A DNA stretch of 64,000 bases from Allobosea sp. GTDB taxonomy: Bacteria; Pseudomonadota; Alphaproteobacteria; Rhizobiales; Beijerinckiaceae. Each line of letters opens with the position of its first letter. Position 1 is the stretch's first letter. Where the stretch lies: contig JAAEQB010000068.1 of NCBI GenBank assembly GCA_024231975.1, positions 62,001 through 126,000 of the forward strand, written 5' to 3'. The notes below the pieces were generated by a model. That model made no database searches, was not told the origin of the DNA, and saw nothing but the letters and a program-made list of their open reading frames with translations. The position numbers were made by a program, and so were the translations under genes. Shown here piece by piece: positions 8,325-17,083 of this stretch.

Positions 8325-8812
8325 TGTCAACGAAGCAAAAACCCGCCGACCGCGCCCTGCATCTCGAGCAGTTCCTGCCCTACCGGCTCAACGTCGTCGG
8401 CTTCTTCGCCAGCCGCGCGCTCGGCCGGGTCTACGGCACGCGCTTCGGCATCGGCATCCCGGAATGGCGCGTGATCGCGCAGCTCGGCGAGTTCGGGCAA
8501 TTGACCTCGCGCGACATCGGCGAGCTTTCGCAGATGCACAAGACCAAGGTCTCGCGCGCCGTCTCCGAGCTCGACAAGCGCGGGCTGGTGACGCGCAATG
8601 AGAACAGGGCCGACCGGCGCGAGGCCTTCATTGCCCTCAGCGCCGCCGGCCAGCGCATCTATGCCCAGATCGTGCCCCTCGCGCTGGCCTTCGAGGAACG
8701 CTGGATCGAGGGAATCGCACCAGAGGAGCTGCGCGTCTTCGAGCGCGTGCTGGCAGTGCTGACCGAGCGCGGACGCCATCTCGCCGGCGCCTACCAGACC
8801 GAGGAAGCCTGA
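8324..8812 (+). CDS. MarR family transcriptional regulator
   Basis: A 162-residue winged-helix regulator. The DNA-binding region runs from about residue 45: IPEWRVIAQLGEFGQLTSRDIGEL, recognition helix near HKTKVSRAVSELDKRGLV, and wing NRADRREAFIALSAAG. Dimerisation helices sit at both ends. Such regulators usually release DNA on binding an aromatic acid or CoA thioester, which fits the adjacent catabolic cluster. GTG at 8315 is also possible, but ATG at 8324 matches family starts. Confidence 0.9.
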   Translation: MSTKQKPADRALHLEQFLPYRLNVVGFFASRALGRVYGTRFGIGIPEWRVIAQLGEFGQLTSRDIGELSQMHKTKVSRAVSELDKRGLVTRNENRADRREAFIALSAAGQRIYAQIVPLALAFEERWIEGIAPEELRVFERVLAVLTERGRHLAGAYQTEEA

Positions 8813-9017
8813 TCTCGAAACCGTGATCCGGCGGCCGATTTGCCGCAGCGGACGCGATATGCGATGCGCTGAGGCGAATGGACGGTGCGTCGAATCGCCG
8901 TTTCGACCCGGCTGCAGCGCGCCTCCTTAGTTCCGTCGCGTTTCTGGCATGTGCTTCTCCGGTGCGGGCGGTCCTTGCCGGCACCGGACGAGTCACAGGG
9001 ATAGCGCTCTGCCTTCG

Positions 9018-10220
9018 ATGATTTTCGCTTCGCTCCGACGCGCGCTTGCTCCGGCGCTGGCTTTCGCCGCGCTGACGAGCGCAGCCGTGGCGCAGTCTCC
9101 CGCTTGCGACAACTGGCGCGCCGAGCTCTCCAGCCTGCAGGGCCAGCGCGGCGGCGATGCCCGCTCCGCCCAGGCGGCGCAGCGCGTCGCCGGCCAGCTG
9201 GCGCAGCTCTCCAGCCAGTATCGGTCCATGGGCTGCGATCGCGGCGGCTTCCTGTTCTTCGGCGAGCAGCCGCCACCGCAATGCGGCGGTATCCGGGCCC
9301 AGCTCGGAGCACTGCAGCAGCAATATGCCCAGCTCCAGCAGCAGGCCCAGGGCGGCGGCATCGAGCAGCGCCGCGCCCAGCTCGCCGCCCTGATCAACAA
9401 CAACTGCCGGGCACAGCCGCGCGGCTTCTTCGAGACGATCTTCGGCATCGAGCCACGCCGCGGCGAGATCGATTCCACCCTGCCCGAGCTCGATCCCGAC
9501 GAGCCGCGCGAGCCGACCGAGGGCGGCGGACGCCAGGGCGGCCCCTACACGGTCTGCGTGCGCAGCTGCGACGGCTTTTTCTTCCCGCTCGCCAACAGCC
9601 CGAGCGGGCGCGAAGGCCAGGATGAGATGTGCCAGTCGCTCTGCCCGGGCACCGAGACGCTGGCCTATGGCATGAGCAGCGGCGGCGACATCCAGAACGC
9701 GGTGGCGCGCGGCACCGGGCAGCCTTATTCGTCCTTGCCGAACGCGCTGAAATACACCCGCAGCTTCGACGCCGCCTGCACCTGCCGCGCGCCCGGCCAG
9801 AGCTGGGCCCAGGCGCTGGCGAATGCCGAGCAGATGCTCGACCAGCGCAAGGGCGACATCATCGTCACCGAGCAGCGCTCGCAGGAGATGTCGCGGCCGA
9901 AGCCCGAGCAGCCGCAGCGTGGCAAGAAAGGCACGACACCCGCCGCAGCGGAGGCCAAGCCGAATGCGCCGCCGGCTCCGGCGCCGACCACGCTCCAGGC
10001 CGCCCCCGGCGACGAGCCGGCAACGGACGCAAACGTCCCGACCGCCAGCACGGAATCGGCCGGCGTCGGCCCCCAGCGGATCGACGGTGAGAAGACCCTG
10101 CAGCAGGGCGACGGGCTGAAGCGCGAGAGCAAGAGCGTCACCGGCGAGCGCCGCACGGTGCGGATCGTCGCGCCAAACCTGGCGCCCAATCTCGGCGTCG
10201 GGGCGACGGTGCGGCCGTAA
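9018..10220 (+). CDS. DUF2865 domain secreted protein
   Basis: A 400-residue protein of unknown function. A signal peptide spans residues 1-26 (ending AAVAQS). Residues about 30-140 are Gln-rich and helical (ALQQQYAQLQQQAQ), likely coiled coil. The DUF2865 core follows: YTVCVRSCDGFFFPLANS, then CQSLCPGTETLAYG, and FDAACTCRAP, with paired cysteines suggesting disulfides in the periplasm. The C-terminal 110 residues are low-complexity Pro/Ala/Lys-rich. Frames on the opposite strand here are long only because of high GC. Confidence 0.85.
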   Translation: MIFASLRRALAPALAFAALTSAAVAQSPACDNWRAELSSLQGQRGGDARSAQAAQRVAGQLAQLSSQYRSMGCDRGGFLFFGEQPPPQCGGIRAQLGALQQQYAQLQQQAQGGGIEQRRAQLAALINNNCRAQPRGFFETIFGIEPRRGEIDSTLPELDPDEPREPTEGGGRQGGPYTVCVRSCDGFFFPLANSPSGREGQDEMCQSLCPGTETLAYGMSSGGDIQNAVARGTGQPYSSLPNALKYTRSFDAACTCRAPGQSWAQALANAEQMLDQRKGDIIVTEQRSQEMSRPKPEQPQRGKKGTTPAAAEAKPNAPPAPAPTTLQAAPGDEPATDANVPTASTESAGVGPQRIDGEKTLQQGDGLKRESKSVTGERRTVRIVAPNLAPNLGVGATVRP

Positions 10221-10367
10221 GCGCCGCGGTTCCGCGCCCGTCATGCACTGGAAGCAAATCCGCTCAAATCCTCCGCCGCTGACTGGCAAGGAACGCAAGG
10301 CGTAGACCAGCGTATTGCTGCCGGCGCCCGCTGCTGCTCGCGCCGCCTTCAGAACGCGGAGCGAGCC

Positions 10368-11693
10368 ATGTCGGACCCGGCAATCACCACCCCCGCCCCT
10401 CAAGGCCTCGACGTTGCCGATACGGCGCGGCGCCTGAAGGCGATCTTCATCGGCTCGGTCGGCAATCTCGTCGAGTGGTACGATTTCTACGCCTACACCG
10501 CCTTCGCGCTCTATTTCGCGCCGAAATTCTTCCCGTCGCATGATCCGGTGGTGCAGCAGCTCAATGCGGCGACGCTGTTCGCCGCCGGCTTCATCGTCCG
10601 CCCGATCGGCGGCTGGCTGTTCGGCCATATCGCCGACCGCTATGGGCGGCGGCTGTCACTGACCGTCTCGGTGCTGATGATGTGCTTCGGCTCGCTGATC
10701 ATCGCGCTGACGCCGACATATGAGACGATCGGCTTCGCCGCGCCGGTCCTGCTGGCGCTGGCCCGGGTCATCGAGGGCCTCAGCCTCGGCGGCGAATACG
10801 GGGCAAGCGCGACCTATCTCACCGAGATCGCCCACCCCGACCATCGCGGCTTCTATTCGAGCTTCCAGTACGTGACGCTGATCGGCGGCCAACTCACCGC
10901 GATCCTGGTGCTGCTCCTGCTGCAGAACGTCTTCCTGACGCATGAGCAACTGGTCGACTGGGGCTGGCGCATCCCCTTCGTCATCGGCGCGATGCTGGCA
11001 GTCACCGCCATGTTCATGCGCCGGCACATGCATGAGACAGAGGCTTTCACCGAGGCCAACAAGACCAAGAAGAAGGAGAGCTCGCTGCGCGGGCTGCTGA
11101 AATATCCGCGCGAGGTCGCGATCGTGGTCGGGCTGACCGCGGGCGGCACCGCCGCCTTCTACACCTTCACCACCTATATGCAGACCTTCGTGAAGCAGAC
11201 CGTCGGCCTCACCGACATCGTCACCACCTATGTGATCGCAGGATCGCTGATCTTCGCCTCGATCCTGCAGCCGATCTACGGCCTGATTTCCGACCGGATC
11301 GGCCGCAAGCCGCTGCTGATCTTCTTCGGCCTCGCCGGGACGCTGCTGACCGTGCCGATCCTGACGACGCTGGCGCAGACCAAGTCGCCCTGGGTCGCCT
11401 TCCTGCTGATCTCAGGCGCCTGGCTCTTCGTCGCCGGCTACACCTCGATCAACGCCGTGGTGAAGGCAGAGCTGTTCCCGACCTCGATCCGCGCCACTGG
11501 CGTCGCCGTGCCCTATGCGCTGACCGTCTCGATCTTCGGCGGCACCGCGCCGGCGATCGCCCTGTTCTTCAAGCAGCAGGGCCACGAGCAGTGGTTCTAC
11601 TACTACCTCTCGGCGGTGATCTTCATCTCGCTGCTGGTCTATTCGACCATGCGCGACACCAAGCACGAGACGGCAATGGACCGGCACGAGTGA
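10368..11693 (+). CDS. MFS transporter, metabolite:H+ symporter (KgtP/ProP-like)
   Basis: A 441-residue inner-membrane symporter with twelve hydrophobic segments. The MHS signature is clear: SVGNLVEWYDFYAYTAFALYF near residues 32-52, HIADRYGRRLSLT as the loop 2-3 motif, and RVIEGLSLGGEYGASATYL in helix 4. The second-half copy is ISDRIGRKPLL. Relatives move 2-oxoglutarate, shikimate, proline or dicarboxylates; the substrate here is unknown. GCGGAG lies before the ATG. It is a single-gene unit. Confidence 0.9.
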   Translation: MSDPAITTPAPQGLDVADTARRLKAIFIGSVGNLVEWYDFYAYTAFALYFAPKFFPSHDPVVQQLNAATLFAAGFIVRPIGGWLFGHIADRYGRRLSLTVSVLMMCFGSLIIALTPTYETIGFAAPVLLALARVIEGLSLGGEYGASATYLTEIAHPDHRGFYSSFQYVTLIGGQLTAILVLLLLQNVFLTHEQLVDWGWRIPFVIGAMLAVTAMFMRRHMHETEAFTEANKTKKKESSLRGLLKYPREVAIVVGLTAGGTAAFYTFTTYMQTFVKQTVGLTDIVTTYVIAGSLIFASILQPIYGLISDRIGRKPLLIFFGLAGTLLTVPILTTLAQTKSPWVAFLLISGAWLFVAGYTSINAVVKAELFPTSIRATGVAVPYALTVSIFGGTAPAIALFFKQQGHEQWFYYYLSAVIFISLLVYSTMRDTKHETAMDRHE

Positions 11694-11707
11694 CGGCGCC
11701 GGGCGCG

Positions 11708-11722
11708 TTAACACTCCCTTTA
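11708..11722. promoter_or_regulatory. CtrA-like box upstream of the GGDEF gene
   Basis: TTAA-N7-TTTA, a one-mismatch fit to the alphaproteobacterial CtrA site TTAA-N7-TTAA, about 47 bases before the start of the diguanylate cyclase gene. A motif this short can occur by chance. Confidence 0.3.
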
Positions 11723-11768
11723 CCCGGCATTTGCTGATCTGGCCCGCCAGTTCTCGCGAGGCCGGCCC

Positions 11769-12998
11769 ATGGAGATGTCCGCATCCAACGCGCAGTGCGA
11801 GCAGAAGCGCCTCGACGCGCTCGCACGCTACGACATCCTCGACACGCCTCGCGAGGAGGCCTTCGACCGGATCACGCGGCTGGTCTGCCGGATCCTGAAG
11901 GTGCCGATGGCGACGGTGACCTTCCTCGACGGCCACCGGCAATGGTTCAAGGCGCATGATGGCGTCGCGAACAACGGGGATTCTCGCCGCATCGCGTTCT
12001 GCGACCAGACCATCCGCGAGAACGCCCCGCTGATCGTGACGGACGCAAGTACCGACCCGCGCTTCGCCAGCAACCCGCTGGTCACCGGCGCACCGCATTT
12101 GCGCTTCTATGCCGGCATCCCGCTGCGCAGCCCCGATGGCCAGAGCATCGGCACGCTCTGCGCCCTGGGCACCACGCCGCGCGCGATCGATCCTGGCGAG
12201 ATCGCGATCCTCTCCGATCTCGCCTCGATCGTGATGAACGAGCTTGAGCTGCGCCTCCTCGCCTCGACGGACGGGCTGACCGGCGCCCTCGCCCGCCGCG
12301 CCTTCCGCGAGGAGGCCGCCCGGGCCCTCGCGCTGGCCCAGCGCCATCGCCACGAAGTCAGCTGCATCGCCTTCGATCTCGATCACTTCAAGACGATCAA
12401 CGACACGCATGGCCATGCCGCCGGCGACGCGGTCCTCTCTGGCACCGCGGCGACCTGCCGGAGCCTGTTGCGCCAGAGCGATGTGTTCGGCCGCGTCGGC
12501 GGCGAGGAATTCGCGGTGCTGCTGCCGCATACCGGCCGCGATGCGGCGCTCGGCGTCGCTGAGAAGCTGCGGGAAGCCATCGCCGCGCAGCGCTTCGACG
12601 GGTCCGAGGGACCATTCACGGCCACGGCCAGCTTCGGAGTCGCGGCGGCGGCTCCCAGCGGCGATATCGACACCCTGCTGCGCGCCGCGGACGAAGCCCT
12701 CTACGCCGCGAAAGAGACCGGCCGCAATCGCTGCGTCGTCAACCAGACCGGCCTTTCCGCCGGCGCTTCGCTGGGGCGGCGCGTGCTGAAGGCCGGCAGC
12801 ATCGTCTTCAACGGCGGCAAGTCGGTAATCGATTGCACCGTGCGGCGGCTCTCCGAGCAGGGCGCGAGCCTCGCAGTGATCAGCACCGCCGGCGTGCCGG
12901 AGCGCTTCAAGCTCGCGATCGAGGCCGACGCCTTCTCCCGCACCTGCCAGATCGCGCGCAAGGCCGGGACGGAGATCGATGTGCAATTCGCCGCGTGA
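11769..12998 (+). CDS. GAF-GGDEF diguanylate cyclase with C-terminal PilZ-like domain
   Basis: A 409-residue soluble protein predicted to make c-di-GMP. An N-terminal GAF domain spans about residues 25-160 (FDRITRLVCRILKVPMATV ... FYAGIPLRSPDGQSIGTLC). The GGDEF domain follows, with GGEEF at 244-248 and an RQSD I-site five residues before it, so product inhibition is expected. After the cyclase (residues about 330-405) comes a PilZ-like module: VLKAGSIVFNGGKSVIDCTV then RRLSEQGASL. Its classic RxxxR and NxSxxG residues are only partly present, so c-di-GMP binding there is uncertain. The first ATG has GAGG 8 bases upstream. Confidence 0.87.
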   Translation: MEMSASNAQCEQKRLDALARYDILDTPREEAFDRITRLVCRILKVPMATVTFLDGHRQWFKAHDGVANNGDSRRIAFCDQTIRENAPLIVTDASTDPRFASNPLVTGAPHLRFYAGIPLRSPDGQSIGTLCALGTTPRAIDPGEIAILSDLASIVMNELELRLLASTDGLTGALARRAFREEAARALALAQRHRHEVSCIAFDLDHFKTINDTHGHAAGDAVLSGTAATCRSLLRQSDVFGRVGGEEFAVLLPHTGRDAALGVAEKLREAIAAQRFDGSEGPFTATASFGVAAAAPSGDIDTLLRAADEALYAAKETGRNRCVVNQTGLSAGASLGRRVLKAGSIVFNGGKSVIDCTVRRLSEQGASLAVISTAGVPERFKLAIEADAFSRTCQIARKAGTEIDVQFAA

Positions 12999-13179
12999 CC
13001 GCTGTCGGCCGTTGCGACCTCCCCGCGCCCGGCATTCCCCCTATTCGCAGGCCGCGCAGTGACAGCCGATGATCGGCGCTGCTACGCTATATTTCTCTCG
13101 ACATAGCGATCGCTGCACGGCGGGTCGGTAACCGCCCGCGCGTGAAGTGGTCGTCCGCAGCCCAGCAAGGAGCCGGCCA

Positions 13180-14613
13180 ATGTCTCACGCTCTTCAATTC
13201 TACATCGATGGCGCCTGGGTCGATCCTGCCGGCGGGCTGAAGACGCTCGACGTGATCGATCCCTCGACCGAGGAGGCCTTCGCGCAGATCGCGCTCGGCA
13301 GCGAGGCGGATGTCGACCGGGCGGTCGCCGCAGCGCGCGCCGCCTTCCCCGCCTTCGCCGCGACCTCGAAGGCAGAGCGCCTGGCGCTGATGCGCCGCCT
13401 GCTCGAAGCCTACAAGGCCCGCTACGCCGAGGTCGCCGACACGCTGTCGCGCGAGATGGGCGCACCGAAGGAGCTGGCCCACCGGGCGCAAGCCGGGATG
13501 GGCACGGCCCATCTCTCCAAGATGATCGAGACGCTGGAGAATTTCGAATTCGAGGAGCTGCGCGGCTCGACCCTGATCTCGAAGGAGCCGATCGGAGTCG
13601 TCGGCATGATCACGCCGTGGAACTGGCCGATCAACCAGATCATGTGCAAGGTCGCGCCCGCGCTCGCCGCCGGCTGCACCATGGTGCTGAAGCCCTCCGA
13701 GATCGCCCCGCTCAACGCCATCATCTTCGCCGAGGCGATGCACGAGGCCGGCGTGCCCAAGGGCGTGTTCAATCTCGTCAATGGCGATGGGCCGACGGTC
13801 GGCGAGGCGATCGCGCGGCATCCCGGCGTCGACATGGTCTCCTTCACCGGCTCGACCCGCGCCGGCATCCTCGTCGCCAAGGCGGCGGCCGATACCGTCA
13901 AGCGCGTGCATCAGGAGCTCGGCGGCAAGTCGGCCAATATCCTGCTCGATGACGTCGACCTGAAGCGGGCGGTGAAGCTCGGCGTCGAGAGCGTGATGCG
14001 CAATTCCGGCCAGTCCTGCAACGCGCCGACCCGGATGTTCGTGCCGGCCCAGCTGCATGAGGACGCGCTCGCCATCGCCAAGGCGACGGCCGAGCCGCTC
14101 AAGGTCGGCGCGCCCCAAGCGGAGAGCGTCTTCCTCGGCCCCGTCGTCAGCGAGACGCAATACGACAAGATCCAGCGCCTGATCGAGAGCGGCATCAAGG
14201 AAGGCGCGACGCTGGTCACCGGCGGCCCCGGCCGGCCGGAGGACCTCAACCGCGGCTACTATGTCCGCCCGACCATCTTCGGCGGCGTCACCGACGAGAT
14301 GACGATCGCCCGGGAAGAGATCTTCGGCCCGGTGCTCTCGATCCTGCCCTATGAGAGCGAGGCGGACGTGATCGCGCGGGCGAACGACACGCCTTACGGG
14401 TTGGCGTCCTATATCCAGTCCGGCTCGCTGGAGCGGGCGCGCAAGGTCGCGGCGCAGATGCGCTCGGGCAATGTCTACATCAATTACCCGGCCTGGGACG
14501 CCGGCGCGCCCTTCGGCGGCTACAAGCAGTCCGGCAATGGCCGCGAATACGCCGATTTCGGCCTGGAGGAGTTCCTCGAGATCAAGGGCACGGTCGGCTA
14601 CGCCGCGGCCTGA
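13180..14613 (+). CDS. NAD(P)-dependent aldehyde dehydrogenase
   Basis: A 477-residue soluble ALDH-superfamily enzyme oxidising an unidentified aldehyde to an acid. Motifs in order: ITPWNWPINQIMCKVAPALAAG, KPSEIAPLNA, FTGSTRAG, catalytic base Glu246 in QELGGKS, nucleophile Cys280 in NSGQSCNAPTR, and EEIFGPVLSI. The Asn in WNWP and full length indicate a working enzyme. AAGGAG stands 8 bases before the ATG. It is monocistronic, with a strong terminator directly after it. Confidence 0.92.
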   Translation: MSHALQFYIDGAWVDPAGGLKTLDVIDPSTEEAFAQIALGSEADVDRAVAAARAAFPAFAATSKAERLALMRRLLEAYKARYAEVADTLSREMGAPKELAHRAQAGMGTAHLSKMIETLENFEFEELRGSTLISKEPIGVVGMITPWNWPINQIMCKVAPALAAGCTMVLKPSEIAPLNAIIFAEAMHEAGVPKGVFNLVNGDGPTVGEAIARHPGVDMVSFTGSTRAGILVAKAAADTVKRVHQELGGKSANILLDDVDLKRAVKLGVESVMRNSGQSCNAPTRMFVPAQLHEDALAIAKATAEPLKVGAPQAESVFLGPVVSETQYDKIQRLIESGIKEGATLVTGGPGRPEDLNRGYYVRPTIFGGVTDEMTIAREEIFGPVLSILPYESEADVIARANDTPYGLASYIQSGSLERARKVAAQMRSGNVYINYPAWDAGAPFGGYKQSGNGREYADFGLEEFLEIKGTVGYAAA

Positions 14614-14628
14614 TCCCGCCGTCCAAAG

Positions 14629-14662
14629 CGCGCCGCCGGTCATCCCGGCGGCGCGTTTTTTT
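14629..14662. terminator. Intrinsic terminator after the aldehyde dehydrogenase gene
   Basis: An 11-base perfect GC stem (CGCGCCGCCGG / CCGGCGGCGCG) with a 5-base loop and a run of seven T on the + strand. It separates the dehydrogenase gene from the convergent gltX, whose stop is 6 bases further on. Confidence 0.92.
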
Positions 14663-14667
14663 GGGAG

Positions 14668-16008
14668 TTAGGCCGCTTCGCCTGCGAGGCGCTTCAGCGC
14701 CTTCTCGCGCCCGATCAGCGGTAGCAGGGCCGCCAGTTCCGGGCCATGGTCGAGGCCGGTCAGCGCCTGGCGCAGCGGCATGAACAGCGCCTTGCCTTTG
14801 GCGCCGGTCTCAGCCGCCACGGCCTGCGTCCAGCTCTTCCAGGTCGTCTGATCGAACGGTTCCGCCGGCAACAAGGCTGCCGCAGCCGCCGCGAACGCTG
14901 CATCGGCAATGTGCGTCTCGATCGGTCCCTCGACGATCTGCCACCAGTCTTTCGCGCCGGACAGCCGGGCAAGATTGCCACGCACGGCGAGCCAGAACGG
15001 CTCGGTGGCGGGAATGCCGAGCTGCTTCAACCGCTCCTCGACGGTAGCGAAGTCGAGCTGGTGCAGGGTGCGGGCCGAGAGCGTCTCCAGCTCGTGCTCG
15101 TCGAATTTGGCCGGCGCGCGCGAGACATGGGCGAGATCGACCAGCCCGGCGAGCTCGTCGAGGCTCGACACCGGCCGGACCGCATCGGAGGAGCCGGTGA
15201 GCACGGCGAGCGCCGCCACCGCCAGCGATTCGATGCCGGATTCGCGCAGGCCCCGCAGCGAGAGATGGCCGAGGCGCTTCGACAGCCCCTCGCCGCTCGC
15301 GGTGGTCAGGAGGTTGTGGTGGCCGAAGGCCGGCAGCGTCCCGCCCAGCGCCTGCATGATCTGGATCTGCACGGCGGTGTTGGTGACGTGATCCTCGCCG
15401 CGGATGACATGGGTGATGCCCATGTCGAGATCGTCGACGACCGAGGGCAGCGTATAGGGATAGGTGCCGTCCTCGCGCACCAGCACCGGATCGGAGAGCG
15501 AGGCGCAATCGACACGCGAGGGGCCGCGGACGAGGTCGTCCCAGCCGACCTCTTCCCAGTCGAGCAGGAAGCGCCAATGGGCTTTCCGCCCCTCGGCTTC
15601 GAGCTTGGCGCGTTCCTCGGCGGTCAGCTTCAGGCCGGCGCGGTCATAGACCGGCGGCAGACCGCGGGCGAGCTGGCGCTTGCGCTTGCGGTCGAGCTCG
15701 TCGGCGCTCTCATAGCAGGGGTAAAGCCGGCCTGCGGCGCGCAGCTTGTCGGCCGCCGCGTCATAGAGCGCGATCCGTTCCGACTGCTTGATGCTGCCGT
15801 CGGGGATGACGCCCAGCCAGGCGAGATCCTCGGCGATGGCATCGGCGAATTCCGGCTTCGAGCGCGCCTGGTCGGTGTCGTCATAGCGCAGCAGGAAGCG
15901 CCCGAGATGCCGCTTGGCGAACAGCCAGTTGAACATCAGCGAGCGGGCATTGCCGATGTGAAGATAGCCGGTCGGCGACGGGGCGGTGCGGACGAAGGGA
16001 GTGGTCAT
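14668..16008 (-). CDS. gltX: Glutamyl-tRNA synthetase (short GltX type)
   Basis: A 446-residue class I synthetase. RTAPSPTGYLHIGNARSLMF holds the HIGH motif near residues 17-20; LLRYDDTDQARSKPEF is typical of bacterial GluRS; THVIRGEDHVTNTAVQIQI and EGLSKRLGHLSL give the KMSKS-equivalent as LSKRLG. Many alphaproteobacteria carry two GluRS genes; the KRLG form and length suit the second, shorter one, but whether another copy exists cannot be seen. It charges tRNA-Glu and, in organisms relying on GatCAB, possibly tRNA-Gln. Confidence 0.93.
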   Translation of the reverse strand: MTTPFVRTAPSPTGYLHIGNARSLMFNWLFAKRHLGRFLLRYDDTDQARSKPEFADAIAEDLAWLGVIPDGSIKQSERIALYDAAADKLRAAGRLYPCYESADELDRKRKRQLARGLPPVYDRAGLKLTAEERAKLEAEGRKAHWRFLLDWEEVGWDDLVRGPSRVDCASLSDPVLVREDGTYPYTLPSVVDDLDMGITHVIRGEDHVTNTAVQIQIMQALGGTLPAFGHHNLLTTASGEGLSKRLGHLSLRGLRESGIESLAVAALAVLTGSSDAVRPVSSLDELAGLVDLAHVSRAPAKFDEHELETLSARTLHQLDFATVEERLKQLGIPATEPFWLAVRGNLARLSGAKDWWQIVEGPIETHIADAAFAAAAAALLPAEPFDQTTWKSWTQAVAAETGAKGKALFMPLRQALTGLDHGPELAALLPLIGREKALKRLAGEAA

Positions 16009-16145
16009 GACCGGCCGCTTGTCGCGCGGGAACGGCGCGAGGGCAAGGGCATCGCAGAAGCTTGGCCGAAGGAGATCGACAAGCGGTCAGATTGACGCAA
16101 GGTTAGAGGTGACGGGACGGTCGATATCTGCGCTCGGAGGCGAGG

Positions 16146-16925
16146 ATGAGCATCACGGCTTCAGTCGGTCTCGGCGGCAAGAACACGGTTGCGGATACGC
16201 GCCTGATCCAGGCGAGCATCAACCCGCATGTCAAAGCGCTGGGCGTCGACCTGCTCGAGGTCGACGGCAAATGCGGGCCGCTGACTCGGGGTGCGATCAA
16301 GCGCTACCAGCAGGTCTTCCTGAAGATGACCAGCCCGGATTCGCGGGTCGACCCGGGCGGCCAGACCGTCCTGCACATGGCCAATAATCCGGCGCCGGCC
16401 GACGTCGTGGTCAGCGCTTCGCGCCTGCCCATCAAGCTCAAGGCCGGCGACTTCCTACAGGTGCCGGTGGTGATGGATCCGGCCGACGGAACGGTGCAGG
16501 ACGCCTATACCGCCTTCGAGTACGAGATCTTCGACAAGGGGGCCCGCATGGTCGGAACCGATTATGCTTTCGGCGTGCCCAACGACATCGAGGTCTGGCC
16601 GAATGCGCAGGTCCGGATCGGCGTGACGCTGGACGCCGGCCTGCTGGCGCATGAGCAGTTCCATTACGATGTCGGCTTCGTGGTCTGCCGGGCGCTGGCG
16701 CACCAGCTCACCATCGCCCGCGCCCCGACGATCGGCGGGCTGATCACCCAGCTCAACAGCCTCGTCGACCTGCACATCAAGCGCCGCGTCAAGCTGATCC
16801 AGCGCCGCTACGACGTCGACACCCAGCACGGCGCCAATGCCAAGTACCAGCGCATCTGGCTCGACCGGATGACAGCCTGCATCGCCAATCCGACAGCGAA
16901 CCAGATCGGCGGATTCTGGTTGTAG
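16146..16925 (+). CDS. Peptidoglycan-binding-like protein with HExxH (DUF922-like) motif
   Basis: A 259-residue protein without signal peptide. Residues 5-78 resemble a PG_binding_1 fold: SVGLGGKNTVADTRLIQASI, then VDGKCGPLTRGAIKRYQQ. The C-terminal half has LLAHEQFHYDVGFVVCRAL, an HExxH zinc-protease motif (His169, Glu170, His173) with Asp175, close to the DUF922 pattern HEQxHxD. A cell-wall-directed peptidase is an inference; the substrate is unknown and export would need a non-Sec route. It stands alone before a REP element. Confidence 0.68.
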   Translation: MSITASVGLGGKNTVADTRLIQASINPHVKALGVDLLEVDGKCGPLTRGAIKRYQQVFLKMTSPDSRVDPGGQTVLHMANNPAPADVVVSASRLPIKLKAGDFLQVPVVMDPADGTVQDAYTAFEYEIFDKGARMVGTDYAFGVPNDIEVWPNAQVRIGVTLDAGLLAHEQFHYDVGFVVCRALAHQLTIARAPTIGGLITQLNSLVDLHIKRRVKLIQRRYDVDTQHGANAKYQRIWLDRMTACIANPTANQIGGFWL

Positions 16926-16951
16926 GGATGCGGCGCTCCTTCACCCCACAG

Positions 16952-17063
16952 CCCTCATCCTGAGGAGCCGCAGAACGCGGCGTCTCGAAGGATGCTCCAG
17001 CTGGTTCCGGAGCCTACTGGAGCATCCTTCGAGACGGCCCTTCGGGCCTCCTCAGGATGAGGG
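16952..17063. repeat. Large palindromic intergenic repeat (CCCTCATCCTGAGGAG family)
   Basis: A 112-base inverted repeat. Outer arms ccctcatcctgaggag (16952-16967) and ctcctcaggatgaggg (17048-17063) are exact complements; inner arms cgtctcgaaggatgctcca and tggagcatccttcgagacg also pair. This element type is widespread between genes in Hyphomicrobiales genomes. It ends 20 bases from the nadE stop, so the fold may act as 3' protection for nadE mRNA. Confidence 0.85.
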
Positions 17064-17083
17064 CTCAGGAGAGACGCCGGCTT

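Noticed and set aside
8637..10628. A 663-codon open frame on the - strand over marR, DUF2865 and the MHS transporter start
   Set aside because: It crosses three genes supported by family motifs and is low-complexity Arg/Ala-rich, as expected from a shadow frame.
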